From positions 1 through 35,473 of the forward strand of contig CAMPGL010000003.1 of assembly GCA_946885435.1 (NCBI GenBank): a stretch of DNA of 35,473 bases. Direction: 5' to 3'. The notes under the pieces are model-generated. The model was given only the letters and a program-made list of their open reading frames with translations. It was not told where the DNA came from and ran no database searches. This document shows positions 17,018 through 28,502 of the stretch, in pieces (the first letter of the stretch is position 1; each line of letters opens with the position of its first letter). The DNA comes from an uncultured Brevundimonas sp. (lineage in GTDB: Bacteria; Pseudomonadota; Alphaproteobacteria; Caulobacterales; Caulobacteraceae). The position numbers and the translations under genes were made by a program.

Positions 17018-18530
17018 AGCCCGGGCGACGCCTGGAGGAAGCGGCCGGCGCGGATCAGTCCTGCCGCGGCCTCCAGATCCGGTGCGAAGTAGCGGTCGGC
17101 GCCGTAGGGCGCGACCACGCTGCGGATCGCCTCGACGGCGGTCTCAAGCGTGTCGGACGAACGCAGCGGGCGGTGGAACTCCACCCCCTGGGCGGCGGCC
17201 AGCAGTTCGGTGCCCACGACCACGTCGGCGTTGTCGGCCATGTCGAGCAGCCGGCGGGCGCCGTGAGCGGCCATGGAGACGTGATCCTCCTGATTGGCGG
17301 AGGTCGGCACCGTGTCGACGCTGGCGGGATGGGCCAGCATGCGATTCTCGGCGACCAGGGCGGCGGCCGTGACCTGGGCGATCATGAAGCCGGAGTTCAG
17401 ACCGGACTCCTTGACCAGAAAGGCGGGCAGGCCGCTCATCTTGGGATCGACCAGGATGGAGGTCCGGCGCTCGGAAATGTTGCCGATCTCGCAGAGCGCC
17501 ATGGCGATCTGGTCGGCGGCGAAGGCGACCGGCTCGGCGTGGAAGTTACCGCCCGACAGGACGTCGCCTTCCGCGGCGAAGATGAGCGGATTGTCGGTGA
17601 CGGCGTTGGCCTCGATGACCAGCGTCCGGGCGGCCATGCGGAGCTGATCCAGCACCGCGCCCATGACCTGAGGCTGGCAGCGCAGGGAGTAGGGGTCCTG
17701 CACCTTGTCGCAGCCGTCGCGGTGACTTTCGCGAATGCCGCTGCCGCCCAGCAGGTCCTTGAGCGCGGCGGCCACGTCGATCTGGCCCTGATGTCCACGC
17801 AGGGCGTGAATGCGCGGATCGAACGGGGCGTCCGAGCCCTTGAGCGCATCGACCGACAGGGCGCCGGCCGTCAGGGCGGCGGCGAAGACCTGTTCGGCCC
17901 GGGTGAGGCCGGCGATGGCTGTGGCGGTCGAGAACTGAGTGCCGTTCAGCAGGGCGAGGCCTTCCTTGGGGCCCAGCTCCATGGCCGACAGGCCGGCGCG
18001 AGACAGAGCCTCGGCGGCCTCAAGCGTCTCACCCCTGTGGTGTGCGCGGCCGACGCCGAGCAGCAGGCAGCTCATGTGGGCCAGCGGCGCCAGATCGCCC
18101 GAAGCGCCGACGGAGCCCTTGGACGGGATGACCGGCAGGACGTCGGCGTTCACCAGCGCGATCAAGGCTTCCAGCGTCTGGCGACGCACGCCCGAGGCTC
18201 CCTTGGACAGCGACGCGATCTTCAGCACCAGCATCAGGCGCACGATCGGGTCCGGCAGGTCGGCGCCGACGCCGCAGGCGTGGCTGAGCACCAGGTTGCG
18301 CTGGAGCGCCTCCAGGTCCTCGGCTGCGATGCGGGTGTCGGCCAGCAGGCCGAAGCCGGTGTTCACGCCATAGACGGTGCGGCCGGTCGTCAGGATGTCC
18401 GCGATGGCCTGTGCGCCCGCCTCCACGGCGGTCCAGGCGCTGTCGGTCAGCTCGACCGTAACGGGGCCGGACAGGGCCTGGCGGAACTGGGCGAGGCCGA
18501 GCGGCTCGGCGCCGATGACGATCCGGTTCA

Positions 18531-18531
<1 letters not shown>
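17014..18531 (-). CDS. hutH: Histidine ammonia-lyase
   Basis: The first enzyme of histidine degradation; it removes ammonia from histidine to give urocanate. The autocatalytic MIO cofactor triad Ala-Ser-Gly is at residues 143-145 in [14 protein letters not shown], and the active-site Tyr is at 54 in VYGVNTGFG. The length of 505 residues is normal. I chose ATG 18531 ([13 protein letters not shown]), which overlaps the hutU stop by one base (TGATG); a longer frame upstream would run into hutU. It is the last gene of hutI-hutU-hutH. The stop TAG shares CTAG with the convergent lipoprotein gene. Confidence 0.97.
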
Positions 18532-20204
<1,673 letters not shown>

Positions 20205-20223
20205 CGGACCTTCGAGTTTTTCG

Positions 20224-21435
20224 TCAGGCGAGCCGTCGGCCTTCCAGCCAGCGTTGCTGCAGCGGTGAGGCGCCGAGCCAATAGGCGAGCTCGGCAGGTT
20301 CGTCGATGTTCCAGACCGCCAGGTCGGCGGCCTTGCCGACTTCGAGCGTCCCGACTTCACCGGCGAGATCCAGCGCCGCCGCCGCGTGGCGGGTGAATCC
20401 GGCCAACGCCTCCTCGGGCGTCAGGCCGAACAGGGTGCAGGCCATGTTCATGGCCACCAGCGGCGAGGTGAGGGGAGAGGTCCCGGGGTTGCAGTCTGTG
20501 GCGACCGCCATGGCCACACCCGAGGCGCGCAGGGCCTGGACCGGCGGCGGGGTCTTGTCCTTGAGGAAGTAGTAGGCCCCCGGCAGCAGGACGGCGACCA
20601 CGCCAGCCTGGGCCATGGCGGCGATCCCGTCGGGCGTCAGGTGCTCCAGGTGATCGGCGGAAAGGGCGCTGAAACGGGCCGCCAGCGCCGCGCCGCCCTG
20701 ATCGGTCAACTGCTCGGCGTGGAGCTTGACCCGCAGGCCATGCGCCCGGGCGGCCTCGAACACCCGTTCGACCTCGGTGGGGGTGAAGCCGATGGACTCG
20801 CAGAAGGCGTCGACGGCGTCGGCGAGGCCCTGCTCGGCGGCCTCGGGAATGATCCGCTCGCAGATGAGGTCGACGTAGCCGGCGCGGTCATCGCGATGTT
20901 CCGGCGGCACGGCGTGAGCGGCCAATAGGGTCCGCCGGATCCGGGCGCCCGACAGGTCGCCAGCGGCGCGGAGCATCTTCAGTTCGGACTCGAGGTCGAG
21001 GCCGTAGCCGGACTTCACCTCGACGGTCGTGACGCCATTCGAGGCCAGGGCGTCGAGCCGCCTCTGGGCGGACGCGGTCAGTTCATGCTGGCTGGCCGCG
21101 CGCGTCGCGCGCACGGTCGAGAGGATGCCGCCGCCGGCCCGGGCGATCTCCTCGTAGGTCACGCCGTTCAGGCGCTTCTCCCACTCGCCGGCGCGGTTGG
21201 AGGTGAAGACCAGATGGGTGTGGCAGTCGATCAGGCCCGGGGTGATCCAGGCGCCGCCGAGGTCGGTGACCCCCTGGGCCAAGCCTTCCGCTGCGCCAGG
21301 CAGATCGGCCACGGCGCCGATCCAGGCGATTCGGCCGTCCTGGATGGCGAGCGCGGCGTCGCGGACCGCGCCGTAGGGCGTCTGGCCCGGCCTAAGGGTC
21401 GCCGCGTGGCCGCCGATCAGCAGGTGATCCCACAT
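20224..21435 (-). CDS. hutI: Imidazolonepropionase
   Basis: Zn/Fe-dependent amidohydrolase that opens imidazolonepropionate to N-formiminoglutamate, the third step of histidine degradation. The 403 residues carry the metal-binding HxH at His72/His74 ([11 protein letters not shown]), a later His in [12 protein letters not shown], and the metal Asp in [11 protein letters not shown] use ATG 21435 ([14 protein letters not shown]), which fits the family N-terminus; a GTG ten codons upstream is in frame but would reach into the short promoter region. It is the first gene of the hutI-hutU-hutH operon and diverges from hutG across 50 bp. Confidence 0.96.
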   Translation of the reverse strand: MWDHLLIGGHAATLRPGQTPYGAVRDAALAIQDGRIAWIGAVADLPGAAEGLAQGVTDLGGAWITPGLIDCHTHLVFTSNRAGEWEKRLNGVTYEEIARAGGGILSTVRATRAASQHELTASAQRRLDALASNGVTTVEVKSGYGLDLESELKMLRAAGDLSGARIRRTLLAAHAVPPEHRDDRAGYVDLICERIIPEAAEQGLADAVDAFCESIGFTPTEVERVFEAARAHGLRVKLHAEQLTDQGGAALAARFSALSADHLEHLTPDGIAAMAQAGVVAVLLPGAYYFLKDKTPPPVQALRASGVAMAVATDCNPGTSPLTSPLVAMNMACTLFGLTPEEALAGFTRHAAAALDLAGEVGTLEVGKAADLAVWNIDEPAELAYWLGASPLQQRWLEGRRLA

Positions 21436-21450
21436 GACGGCTGCTCTACA

Positions 21451-21475
21451 TGGACAGGTCCGCACCCGCTAGGTT
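21451..21475 (+). promoter_or_regulatory. Candidate Caulobacter-type housekeeping promoter of hutG
   Basis: TGGACAG at 21451-21457, a 10-bp spacer, then GCTAGGTT at 21468-21475. This resembles the Caulobacter housekeeping consensus as I recall it (TTGACGS, 10-14 bp, GCTANAWC). Transcription would begin within a few bases of the hutG ATG at 21486, which has no Shine-Dalgarno sequence, so the mRNA may be leaderless. Confidence 0.4.
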
Positions 21476-21485
21476 ACGGCGCAGC

Positions 21486-22382
21486 ATGACCACTTCGGAC
21501 TGTCTCGGCTGGACCTCCGTCGCCGACCTGTTGGGCGACCATCCGGACGCGCCCGTGGCCCTGATCGGCGCGCCGCTGAACGAGCGGTCGCTGACGCCGG
21601 GGCGTTGCGACCTGGGGCCGAAGGCGCTGAGGTCCGCGCTGCCGCGGATGTCGACCTATGACCTGGAGACGCGCACCGACCTCTCGGCGCTGAAGGTCCA
21701 CGACGCCGGGGATGTCTTCCTGAAGGCGGTCTCGCCCGCCGACGCCTTTGGGCCCCTCAAGACCGCAGTGACCGCGCACGCGAGCCGGGGCTTAGTGATT
21801 CTGGCCGGCGGCAACAACGCCATCACCCGTCCCGGCGTGCACGGGATCGATCCCACCCTGGATCGGGTGGGGGTGCTGACGCTCGACGCCCATTTCGACC
21901 TGCGAGACACCGACTGCGGCCTGACCAACGGCAATCCGATCCAGGCGCTGCTGGAGGACGGCCTGTCTGGCGCGCGGATCAGCCAGATCGGCCTGGCGCC
22001 CTTCGCCAACACCCGCAAGGCGCACGAGAAGGCGCGCAGCGCAGGCATTTCAGTGCGCACAGCGCGCGAATGCCGTGAGGTTGGTCTGGCCGCTGCGGCG
22101 GTTCAGGAGCTGGATCGCCTTTCGGCTCTAAGTGACGTGATCTACGTCGATTTCGACATCGACGTCATCGACCGCAGCCAGTTCTGGGCGGCCCCGGGCG
22201 CCCGGCCCGGCGGGGTCACGGCCCAGGCCTTCTTCGACGCCACGCGGGCCATCGCGGCGCACCCGAAGGTGCGCGCTGTCGACCTGACAGAGTTCGATCC
22301 GTCGCTCGACCCGGGCGATGTCTCCACCCTCACCGCCGCGCGCTGGTTCTGCGAGGTGCTCGCGGGCTTCGCCACCCGTTGA
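21486..22382 (+). CDS. hutG: Arginase-family formimidoylglutamase (HutG-like)
   Basis: Probably hydrolyses N-formiminoglutamate to glutamate and formamide, the last step of the hut pathway. The 298 residues have the ureohydrolase metal motifs DAHFD (134-138) and DFDIDVID, but the usual first motif GGxH reads GGNN (residues 108-111), so the canonical His ligand is replaced by Asn. Function rests on location beside hutI-U-H and on the superfamily. No HutF or N-formylglutamate deformylase is seen, which favours the one-step route. ATG 21486 has no ribosome-binding site; an in-frame ATG at 21450 lies within the likely promoter. The stop overlaps the next gene's TTG start. Confidence 0.82.
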   Translation: MTTSDCLGWTSVADLLGDHPDAPVALIGAPLNERSLTPGRCDLGPKALRSALPRMSTYDLETRTDLSALKVHDAGDVFLKAVSPADAFGPLKTAVTAHASRGLVILAGGNNAITRPGVHGIDPTLDRVGVLTLDAHFDLRDTDCGLTNGNPIQALLEDGLSGARISQIGLAPFANTRKAHEKARSAGISVRTARECREVGLAAAAVQELDRLSALSDVIYVDFDIDVIDRSQFWAAPGARPGGVTAQAFFDATRAIAAHPKVRAVDLTEFDPSLDPGDVSTLTAARWFCEVLAGFATR

Positions 22383-23188
22383 GCGACGGCTTCTCCTACG
22401 AGGAGCGCGAGCCGTCGCCGGCCATCCGGCCCTGGGTGCGGCGCATCTGGACCTATACGCGCGCCGAAGCGGACGCCGAGCCTCAGCCGATCTGCGCCGA
22501 CGGTTGTCCGGAGGTCATCTTCGACCTTGGACCTCCGCACGAGGAGCGCAGGGCGGGCGGGGCGTTGGCGTTACAGCCTCAGGCCATGTTCGTGGGCCAG
22601 CTGACGCGCCCGCTGTGGATCCAGGCGCCGGGGCCCACGCGCGTGTTCGCCGTGCGTTTCGAGCCGGACGGCGCCTTCGAATGGCTCGGCCGGCCCATCC
22701 ACGCGGCCACGGACACGCACCTCGACCTGATGGAACTGCGGCCGGAGTGGACGCGCCGGATGCTGACGGAGCTGCAGCGCGCGGTTGATCCGCTCGCGGC
22801 GCTGGAGTCCGGCGTCGCCGAGGACCTGGACGGGGCGGCGCCGCCCGATCCGACGGTGCGCGCCGCCATCAACGCCCTCTACGACGACCAGCTCGTCAGC
22901 CTCGATCGGGCCGGACAGCGCCGGTTCCTGAAGCGCGTTGGCATCCCGGCCCGCACGCTCCGGGCCATCCTGCGCTTCCGCAAGGTCTTCGACGCCATAG
23001 ACGCGGACGGGGAAGGCGGCTGGGTCGCCGCCGCGCTGGCCGCCGGCTATTTCGACCAACCCCAGATGGCGCGTGATTTCCGGCGCTTCCTGGGCCTGAC
23101 CGCGACGGAATGGGCGAGGCAGAAGGCGGGTCTGGCGCGCGCGCTGGTGTCGCATTCCTACAAGCCGAAGGATCCGGCGTCGCATTAG
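22379..23188 (+). CDS. AraC-family transcriptional regulator, candidate hut regulator
   Basis: About 269 residues. The N-terminal part (YEEREPSPAIRPWVRRIWTY, then VFAVRFEPDGAFEWLG) looks like the DUF6597 sensor domain found in some AraC regulators. The C-terminal ~100 residues hold the AraC DNA-binding domain, with IPARTLRAILRFRKVFDAI and AAGYFDQPQMARDFRRFLGLT as the second helix-turn-helix. The start is TTG 22379 inside the hutG stop (TTGA); there is no other start near the conserved N-terminus. Cotranslation with hutG suggests control of histidine utilisation, although hut operons are usually controlled by HutC (GntR family). That link is inference. Confidence 0.88.
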   Translation: MSDGFSYEEREPSPAIRPWVRRIWTYTRAEADAEPQPICADGCPEVIFDLGPPHEERRAGGALALQPQAMFVGQLTRPLWIQAPGPTRVFAVRFEPDGAFEWLGRPIHAATDTHLDLMELRPEWTRRMLTELQRAVDPLAALESGVAEDLDGAAPPDPTVRAAINALYDDQLVSLDRAGQRRFLKRVGIPARTLRAILRFRKVFDAIDADGEGGWVAAALAAGYFDQPQMARDFRRFLGLTATEWARQKAGLARALVSHSYKPKDPASH

Positions 23189-23216
23189 GAAGGCCGGGTC
23201 GCCACGGAGGGGTCCC

Positions 23217-23666
23217 ATGCTCATCTCGCTCATCGCCGCCGCCCAGCTCGCCACCACGCCCGCGTCCGACCTGAACTGGGTCGCCGGCTACTGGCTGTCC
23301 TGCGAGGGCGGTCGGGAAGTCGCCGAATACTGGTCCGACGCGCGCGGCGGCATCCTGTTCAACACCACGGTCAATCTGCACGGGGGCCGGGTCACCTCCG
23401 AGCGGACCCAGTTCGCCACCGTCGAGGGCCGGCTGTCCTTCATCTATGAACCCACGGGCGCTCGCACGGTCTTTCCGCTCGTGGAGCTTGAGGGCCGACG
23501 GGCGGTCTTCGACAACCCTGAAAACGACTTCCCGCAACGGGTCATCTATTCGCGCGAGGGCGATGTCTTGACCGGGCGTATCGAAGGGACCATCGACGGC
23601 GAGCCGCGGTCGATGGAGTGGGTCTATCAGGCCGCGGAACTGAATGCGCGCTGCCCGGGGACCTGA
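23217..23666 (+). CDS. DUF6265-like exported or soluble protein
   Basis: A 149-residue protein with a clear ribosome-binding site (GGAGG at 23206-23210, six-base spacer) before ATG 23217. The pattern LNWVAGYWLSCEGG, EYWSDARGGILFN, and FDNPENDFPQRVIYSREGDVL matches DUF6265, a small beta-rich family of unknown function. The first ~15 residues are hydrophobic (MLISLIAAAQLA) but lack the basic start of a classical signal peptide, so export is doubtful. The stop abuts the pyrE start (TGAATG), so the two are likely cotranscribed. Function unknown. Confidence 0.82.
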   Translation: MLISLIAAAQLATTPASDLNWVAGYWLSCEGGREVAEYWSDARGGILFNTTVNLHGGRVTSERTQFATVEGRLSFIYEPTGARTVFPLVELEGRRAVFDNPENDFPQRVIYSREGDVLTGRIEGTIDGEPRSMEWVYQAAELNARCPGT

Positions 23667-24251
23667 ATGCGTCTGGAAGAAGTGATCGCCGAGTTCAGGT
23701 CCGTCGGGGCCCTTCGTGAAGGGCACTTCGTCCTCTCCTCCGGTCTGCACAGCCCGGTCTTCCTGCAGAAGAACCTCGTCTTCGCTCATCCCGACAGGTG
23801 TGAAAGGCTGTGCCGGGCCCTGGCCGAGCGCGTCCGCGAAGAGGTCGGCGAGGTCGATGTAGTCGTGTCTCCGGCCGTCGGTGGCATCATCCCCGGCTAC
23901 GAGACGGCGCGCCACCTGGGCGTTCCGGCCCTTTATGTCGAGCGCGTGGACGGCAGCTTCGCCCTGCGACGCGGGTTCACGCTCGAGCCGGGCCAGCGGG
24001 TGCTGATGGTCGAGGACATCGTCACGACCGGCCTGTCGTCGCGCGAATGTATCACCGCCATCCGCGAGGCGGGCGGACAGGTGGTCGCCGCCGCCTGTGT
24101 GGTCGACCGCTCGGGCGGCAAGGTGGACGTGGGCGTGCCGCTGATCGCGCTGGCGCGCCTGGCGGTGCCGGCCTATCCGGCCGATCAGCTGCCGCCGGAA
24201 CTGGCGGCCATCCCGATCGAGGACCCCGGCAGCCGGAGGCTGAAGGCGTGA
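23667..24251 (+). CDS. pyrE: Orotate phosphoribosyltransferase
   Basis: A pyrimidine biosynthesis enzyme: orotate + PRPP give orotidine monophosphate. The 194 residues show [18 protein letters not shown] at the N-terminus, [18 protein letters not shown], and the PRPP-binding loop [14 protein letters not shown]. It starts at ATG 23667, directly on the stop of the preceding gene, and ends in a GTGA overlap with pdxJ (24248-24251). The grouping with pdxJ and acpS is typical of alphaproteobacteria. Confidence 0.96.
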   Translation: MRLEEVIAEFRSVGALREGHFVLSSGLHSPVFLQKNLVFAHPDRCERLCRALAERVREEVGEVDVVVSPAVGGIIPGYETARHLGVPALYVERVDGSFALRRGFTLEPGQRVLMVEDIVTTGLSSRECITAIREAGGQVVAAACVVDRSGGKVDVGVPLIALARLAVPAYPADQLPPELAAIPIEDPGSRRLKA

Positions 24252-25012
24252 CCCGGCCGCTTCGGCTCGGGGTCAACATCGACCACGTGGCCACTGTCCG
24301 GAACGCCCGGGGCGGGGAGCTGCCCGACCCGGTGCGCGCGGCCGAGCTGGCCCTGGCGGCGGGCGCCGACGGCATCACGGCGCACCTGCGCGAGGATCGT
24401 CGGCACATCTCCGATCAGGACATCGAACGGCTGTCCGATCTGCTGGGACGGCAGAAGCGGCCCCTGAACCTCGAGATGGCGGTGACCGAGGAAATGGTCG
24501 CCATCGCGCTTCGCCATCGCCCGCCCGCCGTGTGCCTCGTGCCGGAGCGCCGCGAGGAACGGACAACCGAGGGCGGCCTCGATGTCGCCGGCGGGCACAA
24601 CTGGATCACGCCGGCTGTGTCGCGGCTGCGCGACGCCGGCAGTCGCGTCTCGCTCTTCATCGGCGCCGACAGGCAGCAGATCGAGGCCGCGGCCCGGGCC
24701 GGCGCCCAGGTGGTCGAGCTTCACACCGGGGCCTACTGCGACCTGCTGCGCGACGGCGAGGCAGAGGCGGCGGCCAAGGCCCTGCAGGCGCTCCGTGACT
24801 GCGCAGCCCTTTCGGCCGACCTCGGGCTGGAAGTCCACGCCGGCCACGGCCTGGACTTCGAGACGGCCGCCCACCTGGCCTCGGTGCCCGAAGTGGTCGA
24901 ACTGAACATCGGGCATTTCCTGATCGGGGAGGCGATCTTCGTGGGCCTGGAGGCCGCCATCGCCCGGATGCGCGCGGCCATGGACGCCGGACGGGCGGAG
25001 ATCACCGCGTGA
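24248..25012 (+). CDS. pdxJ: Pyridoxine 5'-phosphate synthase
   Basis: Condenses 1-deoxyxylulose 5-phosphate with 3-amino-2-oxopropyl phosphate to form pyridoxine 5'-phosphate in vitamin B6 synthesis. The TIM-barrel family signatures are [17 protein letters not shown] at the N-terminus, [34 protein letters not shown], and [10 protein letters not shown], ending with [20 protein letters not shown] 24248, with GGAGG at 24235-24239, gives 254 residues, close to the family norm. It overlaps pyrE and acpS by GTGA on both sides. Confidence 0.96.
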   Translation: MTRPLRLGVNIDHVATVRNARGGELPDPVRAAELALAAGADGITAHLREDRRHISDQDIERLSDLLGRQKRPLNLEMAVTEEMVAIALRHRPPAVCLVPERREERTTEGGLDVAGGHNWITPAVSRLRDAGSRVSLFIGADRQQIEAAARAGAQVVELHTGAYCDLLRDGEAEAAAKALQALRDCAALSADLGLEVHAGHGLDFETAAHLASVPEVVELNIGHFLIGEAIFVGLEAAIARMRAAMDAGRAEITA

Positions 25013-25413
25013 TCATCGGCATCGGCTCGGACATCACCGACATTCGGCGCATTTCCGACAGCCTGGACCGGTTCGGGGAGCGCTTCACCCGGCGCTGCTT
25101 CACCGAGATCGAGCGCGTTCGGTCCGAGCGCAAGCCCGACCGCGCGGCGAGCTACGCCAAGCGGTTCTCGGCCAAGGAGGCCTGCGCCAAGGCGCTGGGG
25201 ACCGGCATGCGCGGGTCGGTCTACTGGCGCGACATGGGGGTGGTGAACCTGCCGAGCGGTCAGCCGACGCTGGCGCTGACCGGCGGCGCGGCGGAACGCC
25301 TGGCCGCTCTGACGCCTCCCGGGCACAGCGTGAACATCCATCTGAGCCTCACCGACGACCACCCGTACGCCCTTGCCTTCGTAGTGATCGAGGCCTTGCC
25401 GGTGTCACAATGA
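25009..25413 (+). CDS. acpS: Holo-[acyl-carrier-protein] synthase
   Basis: Transfers 4'-phosphopantetheine from CoA to the serine of acyl carrier protein, activating fatty acid synthesis. The 134 residues begin with [14 protein letters not shown] (metal Asp) and have [14 protein letters not shown], the second family motif with its metal-binding Glu. GTG 25009 overlaps the pdxJ stop. lepB follows after 43 bp. I see nothing in that gap beyond GC-poor patches and no clear promoter. Confidence 0.95.
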   Translation: MIIGIGSDITDIRRISDSLDRFGERFTRRCFTEIERVRSERKPDRAASYAKRFSAKEACAKALGTGMRGSVYWRDMGVVNLPSGQPTLALTGGAAERLAALTPPGHSVNIHLSLTDDHPYALAFVVIEALPVSQ

Positions 25414-25456
25414 ACGGCTACGCCAGACACGGATTTTTCCGGGTGGGGTTCCCGAA

Positions 25457-26863
25457 ATGAGCGATCACGACAAGCCGCACGAGCCTGAGGACACGCCTCA
25501 CGCCGCGCCGGAGCCGACCGCGCCGCACGCGCCTGACCATGACACGCACGCCGAGGCCTCGCCGGCGGAGGCCCAGGCCGTCCTGCACGAGGTCGAGCAT
25601 GAGGCCGCGGCAGAGGCGCACGGCCATGATGAACATGTCGAGCCCGCGCACCCTGAGCCGACGCATGACGACGCTCATGGGGCCGCCGAGGACCATCACG
25701 CACCGGCGGAGGCTCATGTCGACGAGCAGGGCCATGACACGCACGGTCATGAGGACCACGCGCACGCCGTGGCCGCGCATGACGATCATGTGCATGCCGA
25801 GCCCACGCATGCGGCGGCTCATGACGACCATTCCCACGCCGTGACCACGCATGACGATCACGGGCACGCCGAGGCTGCGCACCAACCTGGCGAAGCGCAT
25901 CACCCGGCGGAGACCGTTTCGGAACCGGCTCACCATGCAGAGGACGCCGCTGTCGCCGGGGCCGCCGCCGCGGCAGCGGGGGCTGCGGCCGCCACGGCGT
26001 CCGCGCCCGCCTCGCGTCCGATCTGGAGCGACAACGGCGACGCCCCGTTCGACGAGGTCGACGAGCGGCCGGTCTACGCCCGGTCGGGCGGCCGCAAGGC
26101 CAAGAAGAAGTCCGAGGGCTTCTTCTCCGAGCTGTGGGACATCATCAAGACGGTCGTCTACGCGCTCGCCATCGCCATGGTGGTGCGGATCTTCTTCTTC
26201 CAGCCCTTCACCATCCCGTCGGCCTCGATGGAGCCGAACCTCTACGAGGGCGACTACATCGTCGTGTCGAAGTGGAGCTACGGCTACAGCCGGCACTCGA
26301 TCCCGTGGAGCCCGCCGATCTTCGAAGGTCGCATCATGGGCCGCCAGGCCGAGCGCGGCGACATCGTCGTGTTCAAGCGTCCGAACAACGACGGCGGCGG
26401 CTACACCGACTACATCAAGCGCATCATCGGCGTGCCGGGCGACCGCGTGCAGATGATCTCCAACGTCCTGCACATCAACGGCCAGCCGGTCGAGGACGTC
26501 GAGGTCGAGGCGACCCAGGTGCGTGGCGCCTTCGGCGCGGGAGGCCCGAGCCAGCTGCGCGAGACCCTGCCGGGCGGGGCCGAATTCCGCATCCAGGACT
26601 ACGGACCGGGTTCCCCGAGCGACGACACCGACGTCTTCGTGGTGCCGGACGGCCACTACTTCGTCATGGGTGACAACCGCGACGACTCCATGGACTCCCG
26701 CTATCCGTGGGAAGTCGGCGGCGTTGGTCTGGTGCCGGAGGAGAACCTTGTCGGCAAGGCGCAGGTGATCCTGTTCTCCTGGACCCCGGGCGCCTCGCTG
26801 CTCAACGTTCCGACCTGGTTCACCAATGTGCGGCCGGAGCGGTTCTTCACCGACCTGGAATGA
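25457..26863 (+). CDS. lepB: Signal peptidase I with a histidine-rich N-terminal extension
   Basis: The inner-membrane protease that cuts signal peptides from exported proteins. From ~215 it is standard: a basic stretch ([13 protein letters not shown]), one membrane helix ~228-247, catalytic Ser257 in IPSASMEPN, catalytic Lys321 in [12 protein letters not shown], and [11 protein letters not shown]. Residues 1-~190 precede this core and are not a usual part of the family. About 37 of the first 160 are His, mixed with Asp, Glu, Ala and Pro, followed by an Ala-rich run. HDDHxHA occurs three times (108, 122, 132). The basic residues before the helix predict the extension is cytoplasmic. No Met and no good alternative start lies nearer the core, so ATG 25457 seems right. 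It overlaps rnc by ATGA. Confidence 0.93.
   Translation: MSDHDKPHEPEDTPHAAPEPTAPHAPDHDTHAEASPAEAQAVLHEVEHEAAAEAHGHDEHVEPAHPEPTHDDAHGAAEDHHAPAEAHVDEQGHDTHGHEDHAHAVAAHDDHVHAEPTHAAAHDDHSHAVTTHDDHGHAEAAHQPGEAHHPAETVSEPAHHAEDAAVAGAAAAAAGAAAATASAPASRPIWSDNGDAPFDEVDERPVYARSGGRKAKKKSEGFFSELWDIIKTVVYALAIAMVVRIFFFQPFTIPSASMEPNLYEGDYIVVSKWSYGYSRHSIPWSPPIFEGRIMGRQAERGDIVVFKRPNNDGGGYTDYIKRIIGVPGDRVQMISNVLHINGQPVEDVEVEATQVRGAFGAGGPSQLRETLPGGAEFRIQDYGPGSPSDDTDVFVVPDGHYFVMGDNRDDSMDSRYPWEVGGVGLVPEENLVGKAQVILFSWTPGASLLNVPTWFTNVRPERFFTDLE
25466..25936 (+). repeat. Histidine-rich low-complexity coding region in lepB
   Basis: This stretch codes for residues 4-160 of the signal peptidase. It contains near-repeats at DNA level: CGCATGACGATCA occurs exactly at 25776-25788 and 25848-25860, with a diverged copy around 25820. 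The pattern suggests growth by slippage or unequal exchange and a composition that could bind Zn, Ni, Cu or Co. Confidence 0.75.
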
Positions 26864-27555
26864 ACGTGAGACGTGGCGCGGTCGAAGCGCTCCAGACCCG
26901 GCTGGGCCACGTCTTTTCGACGCCTGAGCTTCTCGAGCGCGCCCTGACGCATCCCAGCGTGGGCGAGGGCGGCAAGGCCGTGCCCGACTATCAGCGGCTG
27001 GAGTTCCTGGGCGACCGCGTCCTGGGCCTGCTGGTCGCCGAGCGGCTGTCGGCCGATTTCCCCAAGGCGGACGAGGGCGAGCTGTCCCGGCGGCTTCACG
27101 CCCTGGTGGATCGCGACAGCTGCGCGCGCGTTGGCCGGCGGCTCGATATCGGGCCCGCCCTGCGCCTGTCGCCGGGCGAGACCAAGAGCGGCGGACGCGA
27201 CAAGGACGGCATCCTGGCCGACGCCGTAGAGGCCGTCATGGCCGCGGTTTTCCTCGAAGGCGGGCTCGACGCCGCGCGCGCGGTCTTCGATCGCATCTGG
27301 GCCGAGGAACTGGCGGGCGGCGGTCGCCCGCGCGTCGCCAACCCGAAGTCCGCTCTGCAGGAATGGGCCCAGGGGCAGGGGCGGCCGCTGCCAGTCTACG
27401 AGGTGGTCGGTCGCACGGGTCCCGACCACGCACCCAAGTTCTCCGTCCGGGTGACGGTCGAGGGCGTGGAGCCCCTGACCGCCCAGGGACGTTCCCGCCA
27501 GGAGGCCGAAAAGGCCGCCGCCACCGCCATGCTCAGCCGCGAAGGCCTGATTTGA
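26860..27555 (+). CDS. rnc: Ribonuclease III
   Basis: Double-strand-specific endoribonuclease for rRNA processing and mRNA turnover. ATG 26860 ([16 protein letters not shown]) overlaps the lepB stop as ATGA; a longer in-frame reading would run into lepB. In the 231 residues, the catalytic signature [16 protein letters not shown] is at 46-61 (Glu48, Asp52), the second acidic pair is Asp121/Glu124 in [12 protein letters not shown], and a C-terminal dsRNA-binding domain runs from ~161 ([11 protein letters not shown]) to the end. Its stop overlaps the era start (TTGA), the usual rnc-era pairing. Confidence 0.96.
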   Translation: MNVRRGAVEALQTRLGHVFSTPELLERALTHPSVGEGGKAVPDYQRLEFLGDRVLGLLVAERLSADFPKADEGELSRRLHALVDRDSCARVGRRLDIGPALRLSPGETKSGGRDKDGILADAVEAVMAAVFLEGGLDAARAVFDRIWAEELAGGGRPRVANPKSALQEWAQGQGRPLPVYEVVGRTGPDHAPKFSVRVTVEGVEPLTAQGRSRQEAEKAAATAMLSREGLI

Positions 27556-28502
27556 CTGAAGCCTCCCCCACCACCCGCGCCGGTTTCGCCGCCATCATCG
27601 GCGCGCCCAACGCCGGCAAATCGACCCTGACTAACCGCCTGGTCGGCTCCAAGATCTCGATTGTGACCAAGAAGGTCCAGACGACCCGCTTCCCGGTGCG
27701 CGGCGTGCTGAACGTCGGCGAGGCGCAGATCGTGCTGGTCGACACGCCCGGCATCTTCAAGCCGCGCCGTCGCCTGGACCGAGCCATGGTCGCCTCGGCC
27801 TGGGGCGGGGCGGAGGACGCCGACGCCGTGGTGCATCTGGTCGACGTCCAGTCCGAACTGGCCGTCTCCGAAGGCCGCGCCAAGGCGGCGGATCATCGCT
27901 CCGTCGAGGACGCCCGCGCCATCACCGAGGGCCTGAAAGCGTCGGAGACCAAGGCCATCCTGGCGCTGAACAAGATCGACGGCGTCAAGCGCGACAGCCT
28001 CCTGGCGGTCACCCAGGCCTATTTCGACACGGGCGCCTATTCGGAGGTCTTCATGATCTCCGCGGCTCAGGGCTCCGGCGTCGACGACCTCAAGGCGCGG
28101 CTCGCCGAACTCATGCCGCCGGGGCCGTGGCTCTATCCGGAGGACCAGGCCGCCGACCTGCCGCTAAGGCTTCTCGCCGCCGAGATCGTGCGGGAGAAAA
28201 TCTACCTGCGCGTCCATGACGAGCTGCCCTACGCGGCCGCCGTCGAGACGGTCAGCTTCGAGGAACGGCAGGACGGCTCGGCCCGGATCGAGGCCAACAT
28301 CTATGTCGAGCGCGACAGCCAGCGGGCGATCGTGCTGGGAAAGGGCGGCCAGACCCTGAAATGGATCGGGCAGGCCGCCCGCGAGGAGCTGGAAGCCCTG
28401 TTCGAGCACCGGGTCCACCTGTTCCTGCACGTGAAGACCGACGAACGCTGGGCCGAGCGGCGGGACCTCTACGGCCAGGTGGGCCTGGAGTTCGACGTCT
28501 AG
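27552..28502 (+). CDS. era: GTPase Era, 30S ribosome assembly factor
   Basis: Binds the 3' end of 16S rRNA and couples ribosome assembly to growth. From TTG 27552, inside the rnc stop (TTGA), it is 316 residues: G1 loop GAPNAGKS (17-24), DTPG (64-67), [12 protein letters not shown], and a C-terminal KH domain with [21 protein letters not shown]. No ATG lies near the conserved N-terminus ([10 protein letters not shown]), so the TTG is the best start. It converges on the VOC gene, both stops being TAG within CTAG at 28499-28502. Confidence 0.95.
   Translation: MTEASPTTRAGFAAIIGAPNAGKSTLTNRLVGSKISIVTKKVQTTRFPVRGVLNVGEAQIVLVDTPGIFKPRRRLDRAMVASAWGGAEDADAVVHLVDVQSELAVSEGRAKAADHRSVEDARAITEGLKASETKAILALNKIDGVKRDSLLAVTQAYFDTGAYSEVFMISAAQGSGVDDLKARLAELMPPGPWLYPEDQAADLPLRLLAAEIVREKIYLRVHDELPYAAAVETVSFEERQDGSARIEANIYVERDSQRAIVLGKGGQTLKWIGQAAREELEALFEHRVHLFLHVKTDERWAERRDLYGQVGLEFDV

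Noticed and set aside
21446..21457. TCTACATGGACA as a HutC-type operator between hutI and hutG
   Set aside because: It is a poor palindrome and does not match TGTATATACA; no HutC gene is in the window.
25430..25440. CGGATTTTTCCG as a terminator between acpS and lepB
   Set aside because: The stem is only 4 bp and the T-run is in the loop, so it is not a credible terminator.
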